Positions 53,744 to 64,000 of a stretch of DNA of 64,000 nucleotides are shown one piece after another. Below the pieces are notes generated by a model. It was not told the DNA's origin and made no database searches. It saw only the letters and a program-made list of their open reading frames with translations. Numbering within the stretch: the first letter of the stretch is position 1; each line of letters starts with the position of its first letter. The translations under genes and the position numbers were made by a program. This DNA comes from Plectosphaerella cucumerina. Its lineage: Eukaryota; Ascomycota; Sordariomycetes; Glomerellales; Plectosphaerellaceae. The DNA lies in contig JAGPXD010000004.1 of assembly GCA_020746995.1 (NCBI GenBank), positions 3,906,001-3,970,000 of the forward strand, read 5' to 3'.

Positions 53744-56503
53744 ATGGAGTCACAGCCCACAGCGAACAGCTCCGCCGGCCACGATTCTCACAATGCCCGC
53801 AGGTCACAATCCGGCGAGAGGCCTCGAGCCGTTCCAGCTCACCAGGCGCTGAAGAGTGACAGCAAGAGCGTCACGTTTCTCAGGTCTCCCGGGCCTCTGG
53901 AGAGCATGCTCAAGACGACGACAGAAACCGGCGACATTGGCATTTTCTCCATCTCTTACAGCCCCTTTCCTGTCCCAGGCCACTCTCGTCAGGTATCAAG
54001 GTCACGACCAAGCCTGGACGACAGCATTTCCACTCGTCTTGGACTTCGAGAACGCCACGAGACGACGCACCGAGATGACCGGAGACGTCTGCCGTCATAC
54101 AGAGACACGGCTTCAGAAATCATCTCTCTGTACGGCTCAAACAGCCGCTCGCACACATCATATGGCGTCCGATCTCCTGCCTTCGACGATCCAGAACGCA
54201 GATCATACTCGATGGTTACGACCAGTCCCAGCCGTGATCGTTCACTCCACCAAGGCGGCAGCGACTTCCTCCAAAGGCCGCGCTCGCCCTTCCCCTATCC
54301 CACCCGGTTGAGGAGACCGGGTGTCCGCCCCTCCTCGCCAGCTTTGACGGAGAATGGGAGTGTGGATTACAGTAGAATGGTTGGGATCGACCGGGTCTCC
54401 TACGTAAGAGCACGTCTTTGCCATTCTCTGGTCCATGTCGCTGATTCACACTCACAGAGGACGGTGCATGCCTCATACAGAGCGGTTTATCCGCAGGGTC
54501 ATCGCCAGGCTCCGCCGGTGTCTATGCGTCCAGATGCTAGGCGCCCTCCCTATTGCTTGCCGTCGAGCTCAACAACCCCCGCTCTCCCAAGAAACCAGCG
54601 GCGTCAGGGGCCAAGGAGGCAGTCGGGAACATCACAATCGTCGGGTCGACTGTCGGACAGTAATCGCACATTCTCGTGCGATCAAAGCATTCGATCAAGC
54701 AGTCTGACGTCAATTGTTGAACTCTACCGACGCCCGGCATCAGCGCAATCGACCTTCCGGAGTCTACGGCCTGAAGGCTCTTTCTATTACGATTACAGCG
54801 AGGGCTTCGATGACTGCCCAGCTCCAACCAATCTGTCTGGAACCCCATCTGCCCCCTATGCTCCCATTCCACGTCGGGCTTCCAGCTTGACCAAACCCCT
54901 GGTTCTGCGGGACGAGTCCGAAGCACGCCTAGACGCAGTCATCGACGTCTCTGTCAGGGACTTCAGCGTGTCTTCCACTCGAACGAGCAGCAACCAAGAT
55001 ACCAGCGATCAAACAAATGGTGGCAGCTTGGATGTGCGTCGCACCCGAGAGGCTGCCGTCACCCGGCCCGGCTCGTGTACATCGTTGCAAGAATACCGAT
55101 GCAAAGACGACGCCGACAAGCCATACGCTGCATTTGAGGGGACGAGATCTGATGCAACCAAAGGCTCCGAAATCCCATCGCCGGATTCTCTTTCCTCATT
55201 AGCAGACGAATGTCCTGCCTCACCATCTGAACCAGCATCGCAGGCATCATCTCCAACCGATCCATGCCAGGAAGATGCCAACAGTTCCAGCCCCAACAAG
55301 CCTGACGAGACCAGGAATGATCATCTTGAGATGGCCGTGTTTGAAGAAGAGCCCCAGAAGATTGGTGAAGGAGGTCTCGATACCGAAGTGATCGACAGAG
55401 GAGCAGGTGGCCCGCAGCCCTTCCACCGCCATAAGAGGAACTTGGCCGCTCTGAGGATCAGCACGGCCAAAATTCAGCTCAGCATCCATCGAGATCCAGA
55501 ACCTCCATCGACACCCAAGCTCTGCGAGCCATTGGATTCAGCTCAAGATGGCCGCAAGATCAAGTTGTCGCCCCAACAACAGCCAAGTGTTGAACCGTCC
55601 CCTTCCAGTGGCAGCACCGCCAGTCATGAACCGTTCCTCCACAGCTTTGCACCGTTCTACCTTCCTGAAATTCCCACACCACGTACAGCGACGACGTTGC
55701 TTTCGACTCCTGGAGGGGCGCCGGTGGAACGAGGGCCGGCAACCCGCTCCCCGTCTTCAGCGGTGGCCAATGCCGGATCGACTCCCATGTCAGCTCCAAC
55801 CTACCGTGGGTCAATTCAACTATTTGAGCCTTCCCCGGCAAAGGAAAACTGCCCTCCTGCGCAGAGGTCATCCAAGGGACAGCTTGGGAGACCATTGGCT
55901 ACAAAGTTGTTCCCCAGACGATCTTCCACCTCAGACTGTGAGGGCGGTACCGTTCGTCGACATGCCGCTCCCTTCAAAGACACAGACTTCATGTGCAGCG
56001 ATGTGCCGCCACCAGATCTGTTCGATTGCGACATGCCACTGGAACAGGTCTACAAGCGCAGGGGACGGCGTTTTGTATTGACGCGAGAAAAGACGAGAGA
56101 CATCCCTCTGGCGCATCCGGTGACCCCACGAGCCCACCCTAGCATTTCCACAGAGGGTGGCAGAAGCAGGATGTACAGTCTTGACTCAAGCTTTGAATCG
56201 CATCACCCTGGACTGAGGAAGAAGATTTCGAACCTGCGGCTTCGTATCAAGCAGTCACGGCCTCATCTACGCCAGCGTCATGTGAAGGAAACGCCGCATC
56301 CGCCAGCGAGAATGGCGAAAGTGGCCGATCCAAGAGGCCCCTCTCATCTGCCGAAGGCACTCAATGGCCCGGTGCGGTCGACGTGTCCGAGATCGACTTC
56401 TGCTCCTGCTGTTCCAGGCCGGCTGAGAAAATGGGTCACCGACGCAAGGATGGCGATGAAAGCCTACGTTCGAAAAACCCGCAACCAGGAACGCGAGGCG
56501 TAA
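53744..56503 (+). CDS. Large disordered Ser/Pro-rich protein of unknown function
   Basis: Long frame of 919 codons from MESQPTANSSAGHD; no named family is recognised. It is rich in Ser, Pro and Arg throughout, with several conserved-looking islands: KSVTFLRSPGPLESMLKTTT and DIGIFSISYSPFP near the N-terminus, YRDTASEIISLYG, FYYDYSEGFDD in the middle, and a basic C-terminal stretch (LRKKISNLRLRIKQSRPHLR, then WVTDARMAMKAYVRK). At 54404-54457 a perfect donor (GTAAGA), a CTGAT branch-like site and an ACAG acceptor define a 54-nt stop-free intron. Splicing removes 18 residues (protein of 901) and keeps frame, and I think it is likely because those residues interrupt an otherwise Ser/Arg/Pro-rich stretch. 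No membrane segment or enzyme motif is visible. Localisation is unknown; a scaffold or cytoskeletal role would be speculation. Confidence 0.78.
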   Translation: MESQPTANSSAGHDSHNARRSQSGERPRAVPAHQALKSDSKSVTFLRSPGPLESMLKTTTETGDIGIFSISYSPFPVPGHSRQVSRSRPSLDDSISTRLGLRERHETTHRDDRRRLPSYRDTASEIISLYGSNSRSHTSYGVRSPAFDDPERRSYSMVTTSPSRDRSLHQGGSDFLQRPRSPFPYPTRLRRPGVRPSSPALTENGSVDYSRMVGIDRVSYVRARLCHSLVHVADSHSQRTVHASYRAVYPQGHRQAPPVSMRPDARRPPYCLPSSSTTPALPRNQRRQGPRRQSGTSQSSGRLSDSNRTFSCDQSIRSSSLTSIVELYRRPASAQSTFRSLRPEGSFYYDYSEGFDDCPAPTNLSGTPSAPYAPIPRRASSLTKPLVLRDESEARLDAVIDVSVRDFSVSSTRTSSNQDTSDQTNGGSLDVRRTREAAVTRPGSCTSLQEYRCKDDADKPYAAFEGTRSDATKGSEIPSPDSLSSLADECPASPSEPASQASSPTDPCQEDANSSSPNKPDETRNDHLEMAVFEEEPQKIGEGGLDTEVIDRGAGGPQPFHRHKRNLAALRISTAKIQLSIHRDPEPPSTPKLCEPLDSAQDGRKIKLSPQQQPSVEPSPSSGSTASHEPFLHSFAPFYLPEIPTPRTATTLLSTPGGAPVERGPATRSPSSAVANAGSTPMSAPTYRGSIQLFEPSPAKENCPPAQRSSKGQLGRPLATKLFPRRSSTSDCEGGTVRRHAAPFKDTDFMCSDVPPPDLFDCDMPLEQVYKRRGRRFVLTREKTRDIPLAHPVTPRAHPSISTEGGRSRMYSLDSSFESHHPGLRKKISNLRLRIKQSRPHLRQRHVKETPHPPARMAKVADPRGPSHLPKALNGPVRSTCPRSTSAPAVPGRLRKWVTDARMAMKAYVRKTRNQEREA
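54404..54457 (+). other. Candidate 54-nt in-frame intron
   Basis: GTAAGA at the 5' end, GCTGATTC as branch region and CACTCACAG at the 3' end. Length is a multiple of three and there is no stop, so both spliced and retained forms would be translatable. Confidence 0.6.
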
Positions 56504-57108
56504 TTGTTCTTCAAATGGGAAACGATCATTATTTTCTTCAACTGTACGTTGGCTTCAAACTCGGTTGGTTTTCGAGGGATTGGCTTTCAAGGGGGAAACG
56601 CCCCATCAGCGCTGTACACGTTATCAGACCTGCCACGTGCTCATGGTCCTTAACTTCATCGAGAGGCACCGGAAGATCAGCTTCATTCGGAGGGGGTGCG
56701 TCGGGGAGCATGGCACTCCAAGACATGGGTAATCGTTGTGTTGGGAAATCGGCGCCGTACTTCAACACTTAGCTTAGCCTTGAGAGACAACACATCACTT
56801 CTATTATTTTGAAGCAGCAAGAGCCAGCGAGCACGTTGGGCATCGCTGTGAATCACTCAACCATGCCAATGAAGCATCGCAAGAGGGGAGGTGATATCAG
56901 GCAATTTGTTCATGGCCTACGTATAGGACGTATTCGTGCTGAAGAAGAGGCATCTCTACAGACTTCGTATTTGAACAATGAGGAACCCTGCTTCTAACCA
57001 GCCGATGCGTCAATTCTGTAGGTATTTGGAATTGAGGACACCAGATCGCTGGACCCAACCAACGTCCGAGTCCCAGTTGTAGGGTAAAGTGGGTTGAAAG
57101 GAGACACA
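56504..57108. other. Convergent intergenic region
   Basis: A 605-bp tail-to-tail interval between the unknown gene and MON1. It should contain both 3' UTRs; no gene is supported. Confidence 0.6.
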
Positions 57109-58929
57109 TCAGAAGACACCGCCTCCAATGATGAATATACGCTCCTCTTCTCTCTTTGCCCACTGAACGAGCTTGTTCGCGCCTTGGGTGACCAAAGCTC
57201 GGCTGACGTTGGGACCCGCAACGCAGTAGAACTCGAATATAGGCGTGACCCAGGCCAAGCTGGTCGCGTCCTCGGTGACAGAGTGGAGGACTTTCATGTG
57301 CGAGTGCTTGGCGTGGACAGCCGAATGTAGTTGATGGTAGAGTGTGACGAGTCTCCGTCTCGCCATGAGGGTGGTAAAGATGGGGTCGAGGTTGCTCATG
57401 CTGAATTGGACGTTTGCGCGCGACTTGTATAGGAAGTGGCTGATCTGGCAGCCTGGTGCGATGTCGGCGATTTTGGGGCGGCCTGCTTGTGCTGCGGCCT
57501 TGATGAGAGAGAGATGGCCGCCCTGGGTGAGTGAGGATGCCACGGCGTCGCGCATGGTTTTGAGGTCGAAGAAGGATTCTCGGTCGGGACTGATGAGGAT
57601 GATGGCGATTTCCTCGGATGATGATTCGTTGTTTCCCGGACTTGCGGTTTGGGATGATGTCTGCTCCTCGAGGCCGTCGAGGAAGCTGACGTACATGTAC
57701 AGATATCCGCGGTTGTTGAAGGCGGGCAGGCACAGCGGGATCCAGCTCTCGCCGCCACCGGCCTTGATACCGCCAGACTGGAACAGCATGTTGAAGATGA
57801 GCTGCAGGTCGCTCGGGTGGAGGGAGTGACGTCGAGGGCGGATAACGCTGACGAGTTTCCCTCCGGCAACAATGAGCCCGTACAGAAGCTTGTCCGCTCT
57901 TTGCTTTAAAAACGCATTGTTAATGGCGTGCCTTTGCGACTTGCGGAGCTTGAGACACTCGAGAGCCCCTAGTAATGCTGAGGGCGAGCCTTTGGTGAAG
58001 TTGTCGGCCAGGGACGACAGGAGGGACTCTGTCCCTTGTAGAGGTTTCCGCAGGTCAGTCGATGGGCGGTTGGCGAAGATATTCAGTAGAGCGGGGAGCG
58101 TCAAGGTAGAGAGGATCTGCATGTAAAGGGCGTCCAGTTGGGCTCTCAGCTGGGCGTCGCTTTCTCCCAGCTTGCTGATGGCGACCAAATAGAGAGGCCC
58201 TTCGGTGGCAATGACGAATCTCGCGTTCCCAGCCGTGAACCCCAGCAATGGGTTCTTGGCGCCCTGGTAGAACGAGATGATGGTCTGGATGATGCCGATG
58301 TATGAGTTGATGAGGCCGAGGTCCCCGTGCCGACTCCAGACAGGCTTTCCTGCTGACGAGAGGACCATGTAGTGTTTGAGTTTGGACTTCCAGAGGGCCA
58401 GGCGATCCTCGTCCCGATACTCCGGGTCGTTCTCGTCTGGAAGGGGGTCAAACTCGTGGTCGAAGCCGTTCAGGGCCCGAGGCGTATCGTCCATGTTGAG
58501 CGGCTCAAAGGGTAGTACCGAAGCCGACTGCGACCGCAGCATGTTCCAGGCGGCGCTTTTCCGGTTGAAGTCGCCGACCATGAGACTGGCGATATCACCG
58601 GCCGGGCGCATGGTGGGCGCGAGGCTCATGACGCTCATTGAGTCGTCCGTGCCGACCGTGGGGTGGCGAGGCGTCCCTGATCCGCTGATGGTCGGCGACG
58701 CGGAGGAGCCCCCGGTCGTCATGGTTGAAAAGTTCCCTCGTGAGCCATCGGGGAATGAGATTGTCTGAATGTCAACAGGCGTGATTGCCGTTGTCGCCAG
58801 GGCTGAGCGCCGGGATTCTATCGAAGGGTTTGTGACGGCGCCAGGGCGAGGGGGCAGAGGCGGGGCGATTTCCTCTTCCTCCTTCTCCTCTTCAGCGCCA
58901 TGCCGTGCCTCTGGCGTCGGCTCGAGCAT
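57109..58929 (-). CDS. Vacuolar fusion protein MON1
   Basis: With Ccz1 it forms the guanine-nucleotide exchange factor that activates Rab7/Ypt7 on endosomes and autophagosomes. Single exon of 606 residues. The N-terminal 190 residues are disordered and polar. The first longin domain starts with KHYMVLSSAGKPVWSRHGDL and contains YIGIIQTIISFYQ and ARFVIATEGPLYLVAISKLG, the best-conserved part of the family. The second and third longin-like parts include YLYMYVSFLDG, ISHFLYKSRANVQFSMS and the C-terminal FEFYCVAGPNVSRALVTQGA followed by ANKLVQWAKREEERIFII. Length and order match fungal Mon1 proteins. It is divergent from DOP1, another endomembrane gene. Confidence 0.96.
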   Translation of the reverse strand: MLEPTPEARHGAEEEKEEEEIAPPLPPRPGAVTNPSIESRRSALATTAITPVDIQTISFPDGSRGNFSTMTTGGSSASPTISGSGTPRHPTVGTDDSMSVMSLAPTMRPAGDIASLMVGDFNRKSAAWNMLRSQSASVLPFEPLNMDDTPRALNGFDHEFDPLPDENDPEYRDEDRLALWKSKLKHYMVLSSAGKPVWSRHGDLGLINSYIGIIQTIISFYQGAKNPLLGFTAGNARFVIATEGPLYLVAISKLGESDAQLRAQLDALYMQILSTLTLPALLNIFANRPSTDLRKPLQGTESLLSSLADNFTKGSPSALLGALECLKLRKSQRHAINNAFLKQRADKLLYGLIVAGGKLVSVIRPRRHSLHPSDLQLIFNMLFQSGGIKAGGGESWIPLCLPAFNNRGYLYMYVSFLDGLEEQTSSQTASPGNNESSSEEIAIILISPDRESFFDLKTMRDAVASSLTQGGHLSLIKAAAQAGRPKIADIAPGCQISHFLYKSRANVQFSMSNLDPIFTTLMARRRLVTLYHQLHSAVHAKHSHMKVLHSVTEDATSLAWVTPIFEFYCVAGPNVSRALVTQGANKLVQWAKREEERIFIIGGGVF

Positions 58930-59715
58930 GTTGGCGTTGTGGTTCTGTGGTGTTGCTCGTGGACTTGTGACATGACATTGACCAGCGCAAATCGGATCGG
59001 TCGGTCAGGACCGGACTCGGAGTCCGAGGGTGATGTTCTTGGTGGGGGAGATGTGATCCTCTGTCCTCCCGGGCGCGAGTTGAAGTGCCATAATGCAACC
59101 CCAACTGTGCTCTTGGAATCTGGTCCGGGGGGTGCCGAGGTGCGGCTCGTAGGTAGTAGAGGTTCAGGAGATCGAGGACGTCAAGTCATGGCGGGGGACT
59201 CTCATTGAGGCTGCCAGTTTTGGGTAGGTGGCGACCCGACACTGCCAGTGGTGGACGCCCGATACCTACCCGCGACTCGTGACAGCCCCCAACGGGAGCC
59301 ACTACGCGCTAATACAAGGTACCTAAGTCCGCTAAAACACGGGTCGGAATGACCACCTGGCAGCTCCCAGCAAACAGCCAAGGGCCGGCCTATCAGAAGC
59401 TCTAGGCCGCCAGGGGTCCTCCAGTTTACGTGACGTACCTCGACCCGTGGACCTGTGTGCTGTGTGCCTGGTGGATGACCGTGCTGTCCAAAGTCGAGTC
59501 CGCCGACTTGTGAACACGGCGTAACAAGTAGACAACCGAACCGACCTCCAACCCGTTTACCGACCCCTCGCTGTAGCCATTGCGAGTCGCGCGTGTGCGA
59601 GGCCATCTTCAGCTGCCAACACGACACAAGCAGCGATGGTATTGACGGCCATACACAAGTAGCCTCGTGCCCTCCGACCACCCCTCTCTCTCCCTCAACA
59701 CCACCCGTCGCAACC
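58930..59715. promoter_or_regulatory. Divergent promoter region between MON1 and DOP1
   Basis: A head-to-head 786-bp interval that must hold both promoters. No long frame or repeat is supported, and no specific binding site was assigned. Confidence 0.5.
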
Positions 59716-62700
59716 ATGTCGCTCGAGCCCGGCTCCGGCCGCCGATCTGCCTCCCCCGAGAGCTCCGGAAGAGAGTCTCCCCTCCCTAGGCAATGGAGGA
59801 ACCAGCTCGGCTCTGGTGCGTGATCTGGAAGTTGGCAGCATCTTGTCCCGCCTGCTGACGACAACCTACAGAAGATGCCCCGACCCCCGACAAGGCATAC
59901 CGCAAGTACGCTACCGGCATTGAGCGCGCCTTGTCCCTCTTCGAGACGGCACTCCAAGAGTGGGCGGATTACATCTCCTTCCTCAACCGGCTCCTCAGGG
60001 TCAGTGGCTTCGTCGTAGCTGCAGAACATCGCTGACCAGACACTTCCAGGCCCTCCAAGCGAGACAACCGACCGTCACGACCGTCCCCTCGAAAGCTATT
60101 GTCGCAAAGCGTCTCTCGCAATGCCTGAACCCCTCGCTGCCCTCGGGCGTCCACCAGAAGGCCCTCGAGGTCTACAACTACATCTTTGGAATGATTGGAG
60201 TCGACGGCCTGTCCCGCGACCTCCCGCTATACCTACCTGGCCTGGCGTCGACCTTATCCTTTGCCTCGCTGTCTGTACGGAGTCCATACCTCAATCTTCT
60301 CGAGCGCCACTTCCTCAAGCTCGAGCCACGATCTCTGCGCCCAGCCATGAAGTCCATAGTCCTGGCGCTTCTCCCTGGACTCGAAGAGGAGACCAGCGAG
60401 GACTTTGACCGGACCATGAAGCTGGTGGACAGCTTCAAGGTTGCGATACGACCACCAGACGGCGAGGAACTTTCGCCTGCGCATTCTTCGGGCGACGCAT
60501 TCTTCTGGCAATGCTTCTTCCTCGCTTCCATCACGAGCCACAGCAGACGAGGTGGTGCACTGGCGTACCTCGTGAGGAACCTGCCCAAGCTGGGAGATGC
60601 GCCGCCGCAAGGTGCCAACGGCTTTAAGGACGCTGGGATGAATGGCACACAAGACCCCGATGTGCCGTCGAAGCTCTGCCAGCTTGTGACATCTCCCGAG
60701 CCTGGCCTTCTCCTACGCTGCTTTGCCGCCGGCATGGCAGACGAGCAGCTCCTCATTCAGCGAGGATTTCTCGATCTTCTGGTGACACATCTTCCGTTGC
60801 ACTCGCAAGTTTTGCAGACTCGGGTTAAGCCTGCCGATCTTCAGCTTCTGTTGCGAGCCGCGGCGGGGGTCGTCACCCGGCGAGAGATGAGTCTCAACCG
60901 ACGCCTATGGGCGTGGTTCCTTGGGCCCGAACCCCAACAGACAGATCACGACGGCGGCCTCAACTCCCCGACAACACCGGACCAGCAGGGCGTCTTCCTC
61001 GCCTCCAAGACCAACTACTTTGAAGATTATGGTCTGCAGGCCCTGACCCAGGCGCTCCTGGGCATGATTCAGGTAGGCGCAGAACTGGGCCCTGCCGAAA
61101 GAGCCAGGCCCTACAGAATATGCCTCTCCCTCATGGATCGCTGGGAAATCGGAGGCCTGGTCGTCCCGGAAGTCTTCTTGCCCATCGTCGATAGCGTACG
61201 TCAGTACAAGGGTCAATCATCAAGCAAAAGCGATTTTAACGAGGTGTTCCGGAGCGCTAGTGTCTTCTTTGACGGCGTCGAGAGCGGTCTCATTTATGGC
61301 GAGATCGTCGGCCTCTTGGCTCAAGCCCTCGGCCCGGGAACGCTCGGGTTGGAAAAGCGCCTGGACAAGCTGGACCTCGTCGACTTTGTCCTGGGCAACT
61401 TCAACGTCAGGGAGGAAGAGATGGTCACCATACATGCACCCCTGACTGCCCTGAGCGTCTTCTGCATGTTGGAGGACGCAAAGGAGAGACGGACGGCCGT
61501 CGGAAAATCTCAACAGAGCTCTGATGAGCTGATTGAGAGGGGCCATGCCGTCGCGCTATCCTTACTAGAACTCGTCCCCGAGCGAGCCTTCCCCTCCCCA
61601 GGTGCTTCAAAGCCAAAAAGGACAGCTGAGCCTGCGATCCTCCTATCCCTACCGGCCATCGAGCTGTTGAAGCGCGTGAAGGAGTTCTACGTCAACGAAC
61701 AAGGAAACCTCGATGCCGCCCCCGCACCGTTTGCGTCTGTGGAAGTCGGCGAGCTCTTGGTGCGGAAAGCTGGCAAGCTCGTCTGCGATGGCCTCGGAGA
61801 GTCGGACGCGGACCCGGGGACAAGGGTCAGAATTCTCATCACGCTTCTGTCCAAGGTACCGGACTCTTACGAAGTTGATACTCCCCGCATCTTGGCCTCT
61901 CTGCACCAACGGCTAGGTCAAGACATCGCCCTACCCTTCCAAGCTTTCAGCTCTATCCTCCATCTCTCGACAAACCTCTACTTTGCGAAGCGAGCTCTGC
62001 TGGACGACCTCTCTGCGCTGGTCCCCCCCATGGTCCGACATGCCTGGTCATACCTTGCGGTATCTGAACCAAAATATCACGTCGAAACGGTGCGCCTTCT
62101 CTGGCAACTTCAGTCCGCACTGTCTCCGATGAGCAGAGATATCGAGGCATCACTGTCCAATCTCATCGTTGAGAACGATGTCCCGGGTACTTTTGCGGTA
62201 CGCCCAGCTGATGCCGGAAGACGCTTTACTGTCCTGTGGTCACACACCCTGCAAGACACACAGAGCGATCGAAGGGGCTCAAGAACACCGCTTGCCGAGA
62301 AGTCGCCCCTACTGCGACTGTCGGGCAGTGACCATTACGACACCATGCTCACGCGGCCCGTGTTCCTGATGCTCGACGCTCTTCTCGATGAGCGGACGCA
62401 GCTGTTCATGACGGTCAAGTCGTGGTTGAATAGCATGGTGGGCCTTGACAAGTGAGAATAACCTCCAAGCTGCTTAAGTGCCTGCTCGCTGACGAAATGA
62501 TAGGCTGTTCATAACATTTGTCCACAAGTTTTGCTCGCTGCCGTATCTGGGACGCCGCCGGGCCCAGACGGGCAGCAGGGCTCAGGATAGCTGGCTTGCT
62601 CTCACTGATAACGATGATCTCGATCTCTGCCTCTACTACCTAAGGACTCTGTCCAACGTCTTCCGCTGGGGCCCCGATGCTGTCTGGTCGGTGCTGGCAT

Positions 62701-64000
62701 CGACCTCGGTACATGCGGATCCCAGTCGTGCAGAGCTTCTACGCATCAGTGAGTTCCCGAGACCCTACTGGATATGGTTAAGATGCTGACGAGCCTCTAG
62801 CTGCAAAGACGGGAGAGATACCTCTGCTTGAGTTCTTCCTGCAGGTGTGCATGCGTTGTATTGACGGTGCCAGCGCGGGGCGCCGTCAAAAGAGCACCAA
62901 GGTCGCTCAGCTCTACCGCTGCGCCTTGACAACTCTGCATCAGATCCTCCTTAGCCCATTTGCGCAGACCCTTACCGATCTGAACCTGGAAGATGTCCTC
63001 ATCGATCGGTTAGCACAGTCACTGGATGGCGCCGATCCGTACGTGCAGGTGCTTCTTTTAGATGTCACCTTTGCGACACTGAAGATCAGAGACTTGGCAT
63101 CCATCGAGATGCCCTCCTCGCCGTTGTCAGAAAAGGGCAAGATGGGTCTGGACCCAAGCCGAGCCCCAAGACCGTCAACGCAACTCGAAACGCGAAGCAA
63201 GATGTCTGCGCCTCCACCGGCACTCCTTAAGTGCCTGCAAGCCGGCCTGAGCGCACCGAGCAGCCGCAGCGTCTTGGACAGCTGGGTCAACTTTCTGACG
63301 GACTGCCTGCCGCTTTATGCGGATACAGTTTTCCAGGTCTTGATCCCCTTGGTCGAAACGTTGTGCAAACAGGTTTCCAGCACCTTTGAAGGGCTGCAGA
63401 ACACGTTCAAGAACAAGGCGTACCAGGCCGGGAACGAGTGGAATGCGCCCGAGACGACACTGATCTCCCTTCTTAATGCTCTGGAGCAGGTTCTGGCGAG
63501 AGGACACGAGCGACTCCTGGTCGAGGAAGCCAGAGCGCAGGTTGTCAAGAGCCCTGACCAACAGCAGAGCTTCTTTGGAACAATGGTGTCTGGTGTTTTT
63601 GCCACGGAGGCGCAGCAATCGCGGAGCGCCACCGCGAACGACAGGCTGACCGTCCATCTGGCCTTCCAAGACGCTGTGCGTATTTGCTTCACCATCTGGT
63701 CATGGGGCCAGGGGCTGGATGGCAGGAGCCAAGATCCTGCCTCTGCCTCCTCGTTCGGCTACACCTCACTGCGCATGAGGAACAGGTCAAGACGTCTTCT
63801 CGAACACCTTTTCGCTGCGGAGACGCTGGAGTGCTTGGAGACCGTCATCGGCATCTGGCGAGATGCTGTTGACGGGAAGTCTGGTACTCGCAGCGCCGAG
63901 GTGCTCAATCTCCTTCCAGCCCTGGATGGCTCGCGTCCGAGCCACACGATCCCAGCCATCTTTAACGCCATTTACAGCCGAACGAATCCACAGGCACTAG
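59716..64000 (+). CDS. DOP1 family protein (Dopey; 5' part, runs past the window end)
   Basis: Large HEAT-like protein that works with Mon2 and the flippase Neo1 in endosome-to-Golgi transport; in Aspergillus the orthologue affects growth and development. Exons: 59716-59815, 59872-59999, 60050-62451, 62504-62748 and 62801 onward, still open at the last base (at least 1358 residues here; family members are about 1700-2000). The conserved Dopey N-terminal domain begins DKAYRKYATGIERALSLFET and ALQEWADYISFLNRLLRALQ, then LSQCLNPSLPSGVHQKALEV and YNYIFGMIGVDGLSRDLPLY. The second conserved block GDAFFWQCFFL is also present. The four introns in the window are 48-56 nt with canonical sites, and the frame has no stop in exon 5. 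The gene is incomplete only because the window ends. Confidence 0.95.

Overview
The window comes from the nuclear genome of a filamentous ascomycete (Pezizomycotina, most likely a Sordariomycete). The evidence is short introns of about 50-200 nt with GTRNGT donors, CTRAC-type branch points and YAG acceptors; GC-rich exons; long pyrimidine-rich leaders; and single-copy housekeeping genes with fungal architecture, including a stand-alone kinase-like APH protein, a Wss1-type WLM protease and a HapB-type NF-YA. I found no transposon, CRISPR array, rRNA gene or biosynthetic gene cluster. The species cannot be named from sequence alone.

Layout: 1-12 kb holds a pyroglutamyl-peptidase-like gene (-), an MBD4-type mismatch DNA glycosylase (-), the SF3b p14 splicing factor (+), the SURF4/Erv29 cargo receptor (-) and a cupredoxin-domain membrane protein (-). 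13-22 kb holds U2AF large subunit (+), ribosomal protein uS15/S13 (+), a COMPASS Sdc1/DPY30 subunit (-) and, divergent from it, FAN1 nuclease (+). 22-32 kb is gene-poor: one small unknown protein (-), a 31-base G tract, and a roughly 3-kb probable leader of the CCAAT-binding factor subunit NF-YA/HapB (+). 34-52 kb is gene-dense: APH-family small-molecule kinase (+), BUB1/Mad3-type checkpoint kinase (+), AP endonuclease Apn1 (-), DGAT2 (-), a Kelch protein (+), Wss1 (+), a small mitochondrial-type protein (+) and protein disulfide isomerase (-). 53-64 kb holds a large disordered unknown protein (+), MON1 (-) and, divergent from it, DOP1 (+), which runs off the window.

Exon structures were assigned by hand from frame continuity, splice consensus and family conservation; the summed exon lengths give complete reading frames for every multi-exon gene. 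Four genes concern genome maintenance (MBD4-like glycosylase, FAN1, Apn1, Wss1). The glycosylase and Apn1 would act in succession in base excision repair, while FAN1 and Wss1 deal with crosslinks. Several others serve the secretory and endosomal system (SURF4, PDI, MON1, DOP1). The genes are otherwise ordinary, individually transcribed eukaryotic genes. No previously undescribed multi-gene system is evident. The least explained signals are a tRNA-like element followed by two terminator-like hairpins near 10.1-10.23 kb, a GC-AG intron and an apparently lost copper ligand in the cupredoxin gene, stop-free introns of a multiple of three nt in BUB1 and in the 53.7-kb gene, and regularly spaced CCAAT boxes with no gene downstream.
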